A DNA stretch of 64,000 nt, taken from Aedes albopictus. Lineage: Eukaryota > Arthropoda > Insecta > Diptera > Culicidae. Position 1 is the first letter of the stretch. Every line of letters starts with the position of its first letter. A model generated the notes under the pieces. The model was not told the DNA's origin. It saw only the letters and a list, made by a program, of their open reading frames with translations, and made no database searches. Where the stretch lies: assembly GCF_035046485.1 (NCBI RefSeq), contig NC_085137.1, positions 314,785,164 to 314,849,163 on the forward strand. Reading direction: 5' to 3'. This document shows, one piece after another, positions 33,064-44,544 of this stretch. The position numbers were made by a program, and so were the translations under genes.

Positions 33064-34435
33064 CAATGCTGCAGGAATTCCTGTAGGAGTTCTAGTAAAA
33101 ATTCTTAGAGGAATCCCTGGAAGATTTCCTGACATAATTCCTGAATAAATTGCGGAAGGAGTTCCTGGAGGAACATCTGAGGAGTTTCTAAATGATTTCC
33201 GGAAGGATTTTCTGGAGAAATTCCTTGATCAAATTTCTGGATCAATTCCTGGAGGAACTTCGGAATGAATTTCCAGGGTGATTCCTGGCGGAATTCTTAA
33301 ATGAACTCCTGGAGCAGTCTCCTGGATAAAATACTGGAGTAACTCCTGAAGGGAATGCCTAGAGCAATCCCTTTAGAAATACCTGAAGCAGTCCAGAGGA
33401 ATGCCTGAAGAAACCCCAGGAGGAATGCTTGGAGGAATGCGAGGAGGAATTCCTAGAGATATGCCTGGAGCAATTCCTGGAAAATTTATTAGGGGCATAT
33501 CTTTAGGAATGCTTGGAGGAGCTCCTGGAGGAATCTCTGGAGAAATTTCTTGAGGAATCTGTGGGGGAATTCCTAAAGGAATTTCCGGAGAAATCCTTGG
33601 AGATTTTTTTGAGTGAATACCAGAAACAGTTCCTGAAAATCCTACAAATCTGAAGTAAAAAAATCTGAAAAAAAAATCATAAGGAATTCCGGAAGCAATC
33701 CCACGAAGAATTCCTTGGGAAATCCCAGGAGAACTTTCTTAACAAATTTCTAAGTTATGTAGAAATCCCTTAAAAAACTAATGGAATCCTTGTATGGCCT
33801 CCTAAGTGATTTTTGTACAAAATTGATAAGGAATTCCTGGATTAATTTTTGAATAATGTTTGGCAAAACTTTCTGAAAGAACTCCTGGAAGAAGTTCCTG
33901 CAGAAATACTTCGAATAATTCAAGATGGAATTATAGGAGTAATCTCTAGTGGAATTCTTTAAGAAATATATGGAGAAATCCCTGAAAAAATCTCTGAAGG
34001 AATACCTGCAGAAATACCTCAAGGGATCTCTGATAAAATAACTTTGGACATCCTTGGAGAAATTCCTGAAGGAATCCAAGATAAGGGTAGTGGAACAATC
34101 ACTGGAGGAACCTCTAAAGATATCTCAGGACCGAATCCCGGATGAGTGTCCGGAGAAATCCCTAGAAGAATTCTTGGTGAAATCTCTGGAGGAATCCATG
34201 ATGGAATCACTGATGCTGTGCACTGGAAGCTGTGTGGAGCTATTCGCTGATGCATTCTCGCAGAAGTATCTATAAAACATCTAAAGGAATCGTGGGATGG
34301 GAGTAATTCCTGGAACATTTCTTGGAGCTTGCCCAGAAACAATCAATCGTTTTGCCCCGGGGTGCGTATTACACCAGGATACCCTGCCTATACCTGGAGG
34401 AATTTCTGAAGGTGTCCTTGGAGGAATTCATAAAT

Positions 34436-35200
34436 ACACTCCCGATCAAAAGTTTGGGGTCACCTCCTCAAAAACATGTCATTTTTAGGCCCATATCTCC
34501 GCCAATTTGCGTCCGATTTCAAAACCCTAGATCTCATTCAAAAGATAATAAGTCAAAGTAACTTTGAATATGATTTAGGTGAAACTTTTACAAAAATATG
34601 TTTATGTAAACTTAACCCAAATTTGCTAAATTTTCTAAAAAATGAATATAAACCTACTGCACTGTCGCTGGACATTGGGTCGACCAAATTTCTATTAGCT
34701 TTGAACTGCTTTTTGTCAAACCTGGATAAAAAAGTTATTAAGTAAATTAACTCTTGATGTCTCATCGATAAAAAATTTGGGGTAACTTTCGAAAAACTAC
34801 TTTGGAAGGAAGGGAAACGGCTTTGAACAAACTGGCATCCCTGAACTGAAATTTGTGCCCTTACCAGGATAGAACCGAAAATCAATACTCATTAAAATAT
34901 TAATTGGCAAAAAGGAGCCAAGGCAGATTGACAAGTGCCAAGTCCCCAAGGTTTAAGAAGCAAAGTTTTCCACCTTTAGAATTTCTCTCACAGCGTTAGC
35001 CCGGACAATACCGAAAATGAAAAATTTGATCACCTTTTCTCGGTACTGGTTGCGATGTATTTGTTATTGTTGAACGTTCATCAAGTTGAAAATGTGTCTA
35101 CAGAAACGCGGCGCTGACAGGCCGCTTCCCATCAACTGCCGCCTGCCGTGTGTTTCTCATTAATAATTCAGATTTTTTTTCTTCCTTCGCTGCGTCACTT
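34436..35200. other. possible Tc1-like TIR remnant and AT-rich DNA
   Basis: TACACTCCCGATCAAAAGTT at 34434, followed by TGGGGTCACC, resembles a Tc1-type terminal repeat. A weaker inverted or direct echo (GATAAAAAATTTGGGGTAAC) is near 34768. The right border was not found. Short frames on both strands are not recognisable. Confidence 0.35.
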
Positions 35201-35205
35201 CCCCC

Positions 35206-35700
35206 TATAAATATATTTTCGCGAGAGTTTCCTTACTGCATAGTGGAGCACATTCCAGACGCAGAAGAATCTGACGCCACCTCACCTGCAGCACCAGGAA
35301 CGAATCTTCCCGTGTTTCCTTGATTTATGTGGAACAGGAGAGAAGACTCCACGCGCCAGCAAGCTGTCTTCTCACCTTCTCCACCTTGCTCCGGCATCGG
35401 TCGTTCTTTTTTACACTGGTGGGCGATGATGACTAAATGTTTTGTTGATTACGTGGTTCCCCGCCCTGGTGTGGAGGCAACGGGATACCAAGCAAAAACA
35501 AAAGGAATGGACCGTCTCATCCAGCGAGTGGGTTTGAATGCACCGGGATCTACATTGCGTAGGGAAGACATCGATGGCGATGCCCAGTCTCCAGGTTCAG
35601 CAGCTCATCCGCAGGATCACACAGAGACCTCGCCGCCGCGCCCCATCAACGCGGTCGCTGTTCCTCGTTGGGCTGGGTGAAGGTTGCACATTAAAATCTA
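35206..35700 (+). promoter_or_regulatory. TATA-containing promoter-like site and GC-rich downstream DNA
   Basis: TATAAATA at 35206-35213 is followed about 29 bases later by a TTACTG initiator-like site (A at 35235), after which the DNA is markedly GC-richer to 35690. Overlapping frames exist (117 codons at 35327-35680; 80 codons at 35538-35780), but neither resembles a known protein. A gene, a retrogene or a TE piece are all possible. Confidence 0.3.
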
Positions 35701-35978
35701 TACAAATGGGTTTATATATATTTTACGACCGACTCGGAACCCATAGGAGGATGGTTGATGGTTGGTTGATGGAAAAGTAATTAGAATGATTTATGGTGCT
35801 GGAGGGGAAAGGTTTTTTCTTCTACGAGCTCGGAGAGTAGCCGACCGTGCATGGAGAGATAGAATAGATTTCACCGTTTTGTCTTTAGGTTTGCATTCGT
35901 TTCTCTTCTTTATTTAGCCTTGCAAGATGGAGAATGAGGAATCTTTGTGGAAATATAAATACAAAGATCACATACGAC

Positions 35979-36186
35979 CAGAGATGCCATATGTACAGAT
36001 TTATCTGTACTATACAGATTTTTGAGCATCCGTACAGATCTCGTGTTAATTGAAATACAGATTTTTGAGCTAGAGCGGCTATTCTATTTTTGTATGGGAT
36101 ACAGATTTTTCTCCCAAATTTTGTATGGGATTCAAATTTTTGAAAAAAGTGATACAGATTTTTCAACAAATCATCTGGCATCCCTG
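35979..36186. mobile_element. 208-bp hAT-type MITE, copy 2, with 8-bp TSD
   Basis: The ends are CAGAGATGCCATAT and, inverted, CAGGGATGCCAGATGA. A perfect 8-bp duplication CATACGAC lies at 35971-35978 and 36187-36194. The interior has several GATACAGATTTTT repeats, as in the 86-bp copy at 1657-1742, which looks like an internal deletion form. Confidence 0.88.
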
Positions 36187-36539
36187 CATACGACTTACAC
36201 ATTTTTACATTATGTTGCATTGCCCGGAGCCTCTTTAAGACTTTTAAATTGGAATTTGAAGTAGAATTTAACCCTTTGGAGCCGGAGGGGTCATGTATGA
36301 CCCAAACATAGAAACGGCTGTAAAAATTCACATGTTCAATAAAATAGAATACTGTCTTCGGCAAAGTTGCTGCAAACTGAGTCCTCTATTACGGAAAATG
36401 GTAATACTTGTATTTGATACTTTATTAACAACCTAGAACATCCTGAACACCATAAACTTTGAAGAAACGAAATAATTGACATACCAGTTGTACCAGCTGA
36501 AAGCTGAATTTGGATATGGATTACGTTCATATGTATTCA

Positions 36540-37960
36540 TTTCGCCAAGAATATCAAAAGGTGTTTTGTTATCTGGGTTGCTCTAGGTACTCTAAAATGT
36601 CGTATAGTGAAGTCCTTCAAATCTACAAGAATATTTCAATTTTCTTTTTACTGGAATACCTGAAGCTCTTGAAATCTCCAATGTCATTTACAGCCCTATA
36701 GGAATATTCCGAGATAGCCAACCTTTATAAATCTTTGAGACATTCTCGCTCGTCCAAACTGTGCAATAATGGAGTCCTTAGAATCTGCAAGAATTACTTA
36801 ATATGTTTTCGCCATGAATAATAGCATTGCATAATCTGCTAGCGCCAGGATCTGTGAAGCTCTTGAAATCTAAAATGTCATTTAGAGACAATATATAGAT
36901 ATTTCAGGTCAGTCAAATTACCTTAGAGTTCAGAACTTCAGGTTTTCATTCGTAACAGTAGCCATATCTACTATACTGAGTAACGTTGCGTAATCAACCG
37001 CGGTTACTGGACCAATATGAAGTAGATTAGATTTGATTATAAACCTTTGGGACATTCAGGGCCATCCAAACTGTCCCATAGTGAAGTCCTTCAAATCTAT
37101 AAGAATAATGTTATGTGTTCTCGCCATAAATAATAGCATTACATAATCTACTGGGATCCGTGAAGCTCTTGAAGTCTATAATGCCATTTATAGACAGTAC
37201 GGATATTTCAGGTCAGCCAAACTACCTTGAAATTCAGAACTTAAGGTCTATATTCGTAATAGTAGTCATATCTGTTATACATAGTAAATTTGCATAATCA
37301 ACTGCAGTTACTGAACCAATCTGAAGACTACTAGATATTATTATGAATATTTGGGACATTCTGGGTCGCCCAAACTTTCCTATAATGAAGTCCTTCAAAT
37401 TTACAAGAATAACTTTATGTGTTTTCGCCATATATAATGTCATTTAGAGACATGGATATGGATATTTCAGGTCAGCTAAAGTACACTGTAGTTCAAAACT
37501 TCAGGTATATACTCGTAACAAAAGCCATATCTGCTATACTGAGTAACGTTGCATAATCAACCGTGGTGTTTGGACCAACATTAAGTATACTAGATATTCT
37601 CATAAACCTTTGGCACATTCAGGGTCGTCCAAACTGTCCTGAAGTTCTCTTTACAGTAACATTCCAAAATACTTTTGAAATATTCCTAACTAACTTCTCT
37701 GGAGATCATAGCTTCAGGTCTACACATGTGATAAAAGCTTCTGTCACTACTTCAGCAGCTAATAATCAACTGAGTTTACAAAAGAAGTTCGAGGAACAAT
37801 AAGCGTTGTTGTATATTATTGGTATATTATGGGTCTTCCTTACTGTTATGAAGCTTTGTTGATAGACAATCACTGATGATTTCGCTTTAGATAGTAATAT
37901 TACATAACTAAATAGGATGCACTAACTTCTTAACGCACAAACTATTCAATGATAGTTTTG
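36540..37960. repeat. satellite with about 300-bp period
   Basis: Blocks such as GTGAAGCTCTTGAA (36854 and 37160) and CATAATCAACYGYGGTT (about 36989, 37291 and 37552) recur with a spacing of about 260-306 bp. Units are diverged. Related sequence continues at 39250-39465 and 43984-44240, so the array was split by the RTE insertion (37977) and the large insertion (39466). Confidence 0.72.
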
Positions 37961-37976
37961 TAATTATTTAGGTCAT

Positions 37977-39217
37977 TACATACATTTATTTGTTCAACAT
38001 CATTAAGACAAGACATAATCAACAATAGTACGCCACAATACTCGGTTCGTGGCTGCCGCTCTCCATCCTCGATCGCGCCCGATGCTCGCCAAGTCACGCT
38101 CCACCTGGTCCGCCCATCGTGCTCTCTGCGCTCCACGCCTTCTTGTGCCTACCGGATCAGTTGCAAACACCAGCTTTGCAGGGTTGTTGTCCGGCATTCT
38201 TGCAAGATGTCCTGCCCACCGTATCCTTCCGGCTTTGGCCACCTTCTGGATGCTGGGTTCGCCGTAAAGTGCAGCGAGCTCGTGGTTCATCCTTCTCCGC
38301 CACACACCGTTCTCCTGCACACCGCCGAAGATCGTTCTTAGCACGCGTCGCTCGAAAACTCCGAGTGCTTGTAGGTCCTCCTCGAGCATGGTTCATGTCT
38401 CGTGCCCGTGGAGGATCACCGGTCTTATTAGCGTTTTGTACATGGTGCATTTGGTGCGTGGGTGAATCTTTTTCGACCGCAGTTTCTTCTGGAGCCCGTA
38501 GTAGGCCCGACTTCCGCTGATGATGCGCCTCCGAATTTCACGGCTCACGTTGTTGTCAGCCGTCAGTAAGGATCCGAGGTAGACGAATTCCTCCACCACC
38601 TCGAAAGTATCCCCGTCTATCGTAACATTTCTACCCAGACGGATCCGGTCGTTTTCGGTTCCGCCTACCAACATGTACTTTGTTTTTGAGGCATTCACCA
38701 CCAGTCCGACCTTTGCTGCTTCGCGTTTCAGGCGGGTGTACAGTTCTGCCACCGTTCCAAATGTTCTAGCTATAATGTCCATGTCGTCCGCAAAGCACAC
38801 AAATTGACCGGATTTTGTGAAAATCGTTCCCCGGCTGTTGAGCCCGGCTCGTCGCATCACACCTTCCAGAGCGATGTTGAAGAGTAGACATGAGAGTCCG
38901 TCACCTTGTCGCAGTCCCCGGCGAGATTCGAATGAGCTGGATAGTTCACCCGAAACCCTTACGCAGTTTTGCACATCGTCCATCGTTGCCTTAATCAGTC
39001 TAGTCAGCTTCCCAGGAAAGCCGATTTCGTCCATGATTCTCCATAGCTCTGCGCGGTCGATACTGTCGTATGCCGCTTTGAAGTCGATGAACAGATGATG
39101 CGTTGGGACCTGATATTTACGGCATTTCTGGAGGATTTGCCGTACGGTAAAGATCTGGTCCGTTGTCGACCGGCCGTCGATGAAGCCGGCTTGATAACTT
39201 CCCACGAACTCATTTGT
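37977..39217 (-). mobile_element. 5'-truncated RTE-type LINE insertion
   Basis: A 16-bp target duplication TAATTATTTAGGTCAT flanks it (37961-37976 and 39234-39249). The 3' end AATAAATGTATGTA type tail at 37977 is the same as in the 55461-59110 copy. It carries the RT from the FVGSYQAGFIDGRSTTDQIF block through LFIDFKAAYDSID, GLRQGDGLS and FADDMDIIA to the C-terminus RIRWAGHLARMPDNN. The frame is open from 39253 to about 38393, then a shift near 38390 moves the rest to another frame (38003-38389). Sequence is very close to the 55-kb copy, so it is fairly recent. The endonuclease is absent by 5' truncation. Confidence 0.9.
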
Positions 39218-39655
39218 ATAATAATTGTTTTTATAATTATTTAGGTCATCCAATCTTTTATAGAGTACACAGCTTTATATCTACACTTGCAATGCTAGCC
39301 TGCTACATTAAGTAATGATACATAATGAATCATATCTACTTATACTCTTCAAAGACTAGTGGGCATTGTTCTGTACCTTCAAAATATTTAAGGTTGTACA
39401 AACTTTCAAGAAACTCATCTTTTGGAATCAGCATTCGTTGCACTCATTGTTTGTGCTATGGAAAGTTCCCGATCAGAAAGGCATAACAAAAATGTAACAA
39501 ATTTATATCAGCGGTTGATAGATATATCAACGTTTGTTATATTTAGATATATTTGACAAAAAGGATTTGAAACCCAGATTTAATTATATCAGAACTATAA
39601 CAAAGTCAGTTATAATACAAATAAATTCATTTTGATCATCTTTATATGAACATTA

Positions 39656-40121
39656 CCGTATTACCCCGCTAATACGACACCGACTGTTGTCGAATAACCG
39701 GGGTAAACTTTTAATTCGACAAACTGGTCACTCTACACCATCTTGCTCTTTGAAATTTGGCAACTCTATTTTTGTTTTTGTTTTGATTTCCGGATTTGTT
39801 ATAAAACATAATTTCAACAGATATTGCGCTGTTGCGATTGAAAAGCTCGTTCATTTTACGATTGTTGCCTTCCTCAGTTCATTCAGGTTGTCCTCCAGGC
39901 GGTTTGAGTGTCGAATAGCACCAACTCAAAACTTCCGGAATTAGAGGCTGCAAGAGGAGCTGCTGCGGGTGTGAGTATAAGCGCAATATGGAACTATTTT
40001 GCATTTACAGTGTACATTGCTGTGACATTTGAACACTTTTTAATTCGACATGTGTCGAATAAGCGGGGTACGAATTAAAAAGTGTCGTATTAAAACGTGT
40101 CGAACCAGCGAGGTAAGACGG
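39656..40121. mobile_element. 466-bp TIR element nested at TA
   Basis: The ends are CCGTATTACCCCGCTAATAC and, inverted, CCGTCTTACCTCGCTGGTTC. TA flanks at 39654-39655 and 40122-40123. The interior has several copies of TCGAATAASCGGGGTA in both orientations. A 85-codon frame at 39687-39944 is not recognisable. Removing it joins GAACATTATAACAAATTCAG, continuing the surrounding TTATAAC-rich sequence. Confidence 0.82.
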
Positions 40122-40123
40122 TA

Positions 40124-42286
40124 TAACAAATTCAGTTATAATTTTGAAAATGCAGTTTATATCAAATGAACATTTTACAAGTGGTGTTTGGTACGCAGTT
40201 ACGCCGCTGTGTGGTGCTACTGTGCTTGTAAATGCAGGATTTTTGACAAGTTTGAATCATGATCCAGACCTTTAAGAAAATTCAGGTTACTCATTAAATT
40301 TATTTATTGACATACTAGTAGATTGAGGATTATCCCTTATTGGAAGTTCAAAATCGATTTCTTGATTATCTAGGTTCAAATTCACTAACACAAATTGAAA
40401 TTCAAAACTTAAATAAACTAATGTAGTATTTTTGACATGTTTGAATCATGATCTAAACCTTTAAGAAAGCCCAGGTAGATATTGCCGCGTTAATCTTGGA
40501 TTCTCAGCCAGCTGCGTTCGAAACGCGCAGTATTATATCGCGCTAGACCGCGCACCTATAGTTTGTACACGGTGTGCACCTTGTCTAAAACTGTTTTTGC
40601 AGCCGCCGGGTGGGAGCTGTCACGTATAATCAGCCGCCTTGTACAAATCAAACGGGCGCAATGTTTCCGCGATAAACTGCGGCTGGTTAACGTTGAACAA
40701 TTCGTCATTAAAGTGCAGAATTAGCTTAGTGTTAAAATACACATTAGTAAAAACAACAAAAAAATCGTGATTGAAATCATCGTCATCATCAAATATTTGA
40801 AGGCAGTTTTTTCGATCAAAACAAAAGTCTTTGCTATGAAAATATATTCACTGTACTCTATGAAAGTTTTTATTCTGAAATTGGAAGTTTTATTATTGTT
40901 ATTGAATTAACATGATACAACTGGATCAATTAGTCGTCTGCAAATGAAAATCACCTTAGTTTTTGAAGAATTGATTGATTACAAATTATTTGTGGAGCTT
41001 TGAAATTTATTTCTAGTTGAGACACGTTTCATTGCCATGCAATTAACGTCCATATTAATTCAGTAGAAATACAGCTTCCTATGATCTGCAAACATGTGGT
41101 GTGGGTATTACATACTTTCAAAGATGAAAGAAGGCTGTTGATAAATAAGGCTAACATCAATGGTCCTGAAACCGATCCTTGTAGCTCTCCCGATAGAGTA
41201 CCGATCAGGCTTCAATGATTTCCTTTAACTTCCACAATTTGAAAGCGGTTATTCAAATAGGATTTACTCAATAAAACAGAATCTCAACTGAAATCAAATA
41301 GATGTGATAACCTGTGCAGTAGTTCAAAATAAGAAACTCAATTAAAAGCTTTTGGAAAACCAACCAATAGCAGAAGGCTATTTCTTCTTTTACCGATATG
41401 GACATCGTCATGCATCTTGAGCAAATGCCGAAGCAAATGCCGAACAGGTGTTTTCAACTAGTGGAAGAATTTCTTGTTTAAACTCTTTTTTGCTGAAAAT
41501 GAAAACATGAGGTCACGAGGCAAAGCAAACGCCACAGAATTGCATCAGTATGTCAATTCTTGTACCATGTAATGTTAAAATTGTGCATTAAATACTTTAT
41601 TTTTTAACTGGCTTGTGAATCTAAATCTGACAATCTTACAGAAATGCACACTAACGCCACAAAGCAGTGAAATTTCCAACCACCAGACTACTGCATAACT
41701 TTGCCATAGGCAAGAAGTTCCTTGATGGTGAGGAACATTAGATAATTATTTAATAACATATGTCAACCCAGTAAACATTTTGGTATGTATAATTTATGTT
41801 TTACAACACTATATAAGAACCTTTTCACTCGTATAAAATGCACAAAACTGCTATATACGTACCAAAGTGGAGGCCATATACATACTTCAGACGACAAATG
41901 ACGATCTCATCGAAACAGTAATACGATGCCCTAAATTACCAATGAAAATGATTTCATGTGGCTAGAGTTACGATGTCCCAAATTATATATAAAAAAAAAT
42001 ATAAACAGAGCTATTAACAAGCCTCGAACATAGAACCTTGAGATCCATAGCCTGATACTATACCACTGTACTAATCATAATTACTTGGAAGAAGATGAAA
42101 AAATGGATAATATAAACTCAACTTTATAAAAAACTACTGAATACTTTCAAGCAATTCTGTCTAAGTTACTGTGATTCCGTTCGACACATTTCTGACAAAG
42201 TTTATCATATAATGGTTTGTCAGTTTATACGACGTATAGCGAGTATGATTAACGCTTAATACAATGTGTCTTGTTTACATCCGCAA
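40124..42286. other. unclassified interior of the large insertion
   Basis: AT-rich DNA with no long frames, TIR pairs or tRNA-like boxes that I could establish. Confidence 0.3.

Positions 42287-42331
<45 letters not shown>
42287..42331 (+). repeat. (TCG)15 microsatellite
   Basis: Fifteen uninterrupted TCG units. The poly-arginine frame across it (42264-42608) is a by-product of the repeat. Confidence 0.95.
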
Positions 42332-42332
<1 letters not shown>

Positions 42333-43514
42333 TGCAAACATAAAAACCTCGTAATCGGAATCCAGAATTTAGGATACTCACAACGTTTACTTCAGCACGG
42401 GAAAAACCCCGGCGGATGTTGTCATCATCATCCTAGCTGCCCCGCGGAAGTTGTACCAGAAAAAAAGGTAAGTCACAGGCCGCACAGTTCCGCAAAGTGC
42501 AAATCAAGGATTGCGGAAGGCATCTTCCTCCAAGGCGCTTACCGTCACATCGGTTTGGATGGTAGAGCAGGAGGTGTTCGAGTGGCGTTCCCGTGGTATT
42601 TTCTCTAGTAGAGCCGGCTCTTACCAGCATGGAAGAAACTACCCGTTTGGCGATGCTGTGCCAATCTTCAAATTGTGAAATTTCAATCATAGTATGAGGA
42701 GTGAAATGAGAATGACCGCGGGATTGGTGTTTTTTATTCGCACCGTGTGGCAAGACATTGATCAACTTCTGATGTGGTTAAAATAATGTCCAAGAGAAGT
42801 GGCTATTCCGTGTTCTACATCTACAAATTAGACTTTGCACCAGAAACCACAGAAACCCACCGCGGTATGAAGTTGTGTGATATTTTTAACAAGTTAGTGT
42901 GATTCTGTTCGGCCCTAGTGTATCCGAATATATGATCAATCAGTTCTATACCACTTTTGCGATTTTGAATCACGTTATTTACGGTTAGGTTTGTTTTCAA
43001 AATAGATCATCGTAAAGTGATCACAGTAATGATTTATATGCAATTTGAATTGTCATATGCACGGCAGAATTTAGCATTGTTTACGAATGTGATTTTTATT
43101 GAAAGAAAGTACGATTTCGGATACACATCCTTATGCGACGTGTGGTTTACTGGGAAAATGTTCTAATTTATTTGCTCGCAAGCACCAAGAGAAGGTGAAA
43201 TTGTATGCCACTCTTTCCACTGTTTAAGAGCCATTAACTATCTCTACAACTTTGATGAAGTTACGACATTTATTTCTGGTCTGAATCATGAGGTGAAGCA
43301 TGCCAAAATGCAGAGCAAATTCTTGAGTTACAATTATAACTAAATTATATCCACTTTTGTTATTATATCCTAAGATGACGTAATTGCGATAAAATGTATC
43401 AAGAACACTTTCATGTGACGTCATATTTTCTCTCCCCTGTACGTTGGACAAATAAGTCTATTTATAGACCAGCCGCCAAAACGAAGAACCACTTGATCAT
43501 ATACCGCCCTTCAC
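42332..43514. other. unclassified, one strong donor-like site
   Basis: AAAAAAAGGTAAGTCA at about 42460-42475 is a good plus-strand splice-donor match, but no acceptor or credible coding frame precedes it. The rest is AT-rich with no recognised feature. Confidence 0.3.
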
Positions 43515-43605
43515 TTCAAGTGCTGCAATGGCCTCATTGATAAAGGCGCCGGAATGCAGGTGAAGGTTGGCGTCCTTGGTTCGATTCCCGTCTGGGTGTG
43601 GGTTT
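43515..43605 (+). mobile_element. tRNA-derived SINE-like fragment
   Basis: TGGCCTCATTGATAAAGGCG resembles a pol III A box region and GGTTCGATTCCCG is a good B box about 45 bases later. The ends do not pair as an acceptor stem, so this is not a functional tRNA gene. It fits a tRNA-derived SINE head. Confidence 0.55.
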
Positions 43606-44254
43606 TTTATATACTACGTGCGGCAAGTTTTTTATACAAAAAACTTTGCGCTTAAAATAAATAACACTCTTAATAAAAATTACCCAAAAAATGAGTTAAA
43701 TTTTACTCAACTTAATTTTTACCCAATATATTTATATCTAATTTATAACAAAATGTGTTATAATTTATTGATCATTCCAATATTTTTATATCTCACTTTG
43801 TTATAAATTTGTTAAAATTGTATCAACACCTGTTATAATTATGTTATGGCTAGAGCAATTTCAGTTATAATTTTTGTTATTTTAACACCTAACCGGCGAT
43901 TTTTATAACTCATTCTGTTATGAAAAATCTTTGAAATAAATAACTCAATCGGTTATAATTTTGTTATGCTTTTCTGATCGGGTTACGTTACCTAGTCTAA
44001 CCCACCCAGATCCGTGAACTTCTGTGAAACTCAGAGTTCCTCCAAAATACCTTTAATATATTTCAGGATTACTAAACTTACCTACAACCAAGAACTTCAA
44101 GATAACATTTTTATCAAAATTCTTTCCCGCTACATTAAGTAACCCAACATAATCAATCATGTTCACTAATTGTTGAAGGACACAAAGCATTCTTTGAATT
44201 TTTTGGGTTTCTGGAGCTTGAGTGTTCTAGAGCTCAGTTCTTAAAAAGCTATGG

Positions 44255-44440
44255 CTATGACAGTAGTTTCTCAAGCACGGATTCCTGGACTCGAGAACGA
44301 CATGCAAGCACTCAAAGCGTTCGAACGTGGGGTGCGTAGGCCCATCTTTGGCGGTGTGCAGGAGTACGGTGTGTAGCGGCGAGAAATGAACCACGAGCTC
44401 GCTGTACTCTACGACGAACATAGCATCCGAAAGGAACGCC
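44255..44440 (+). pseudogene. short RTE-type C-terminal fragment
   Basis: The plus strand reads LQALKAFERGVRRPIFGGVQ, then a stop, then RREMNHELAVLYDEHSI. This matches the C-terminal region of the RTE copies (LQALGVFERRVLRTIFGGVQ and RRRMNHELAALYGEPSI). Only about 60 codons remain. Confidence 0.82.
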
Positions 44441-44544
44441 AAATAAATAAATTAGATATAATCATTACGATTGGTAATGTTGTGTTACTCAAAACAGCAA
44501 AAAAGATATTGTTATAACTGTAGACTCCATGCAATATATTGCAA

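Larger units (their letters stand above)
31255..33075. repeat. tandem duplication of about 1 kb inside the minisatellite
   Basis: 31265-31980 and 32245-33065 align as two copies in the same order, including AGAGCATTTCC, CACTGGGGGATC and the GCGGAGCCAG palindrome. The offset is about 979 bp at the start and 1110 bp at the palindrome, so about 130 bp of indels lie between. This is a higher-order duplication by unequal exchange. Confidence 0.75.
30390..34435. repeat. degenerate GGAATTCCTGGAG-type minisatellite, about 4 kb
   Basis: The array is built from short variants of GGAATTCCTGGAG and AATTCCTGAAG repeated hundreds of times with substitutions and small indels. Unit lengths are often multiples of three and the core GGAATTCC is its own inverse. 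Open frames therefore arise on both strands (EFLEE-type on one, RNSSRN-type on the other); they are by-products, not genes. The same array type begins before 27880 and recurs at 55160-55445, 59126-59480 and 63230-63950. Confidence 0.88.
39466..43983. mobile_element. large insertion bounded by CCCGATCAG inverted ends
   Basis: CCCGATCAGAAAGGCATAAC at 39466 and the inverse of CCCGATCAGAAAAGCATAAC at 43983 are in inverted orientation inside the ~300-bp satellite, and satellite sequence continues on both outer sides. The inside contains many TTATAAC/GTTATAA motifs near both ends, a nested TA element (39656-40121), a SINE-like piece and long unclassified DNA (40124-43500). No transposase frame was seen. 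The ends resemble those of 23068-23503. Whether this is one large element or a small one swollen by insertions is unclear; no clean target duplication is visible. Confidence 0.55.

Noticed and set aside
42264..42608. ORF with a run of 15 or more arginines
   Set aside because: It is the (TCG)15 microsatellite read in one frame, with no promoter or acceptor before it.
43515..43605. Functional tRNA gene
   Set aside because: A B box is present but no acceptor stem or proper anticodon arm can be formed; a SINE head fits better.
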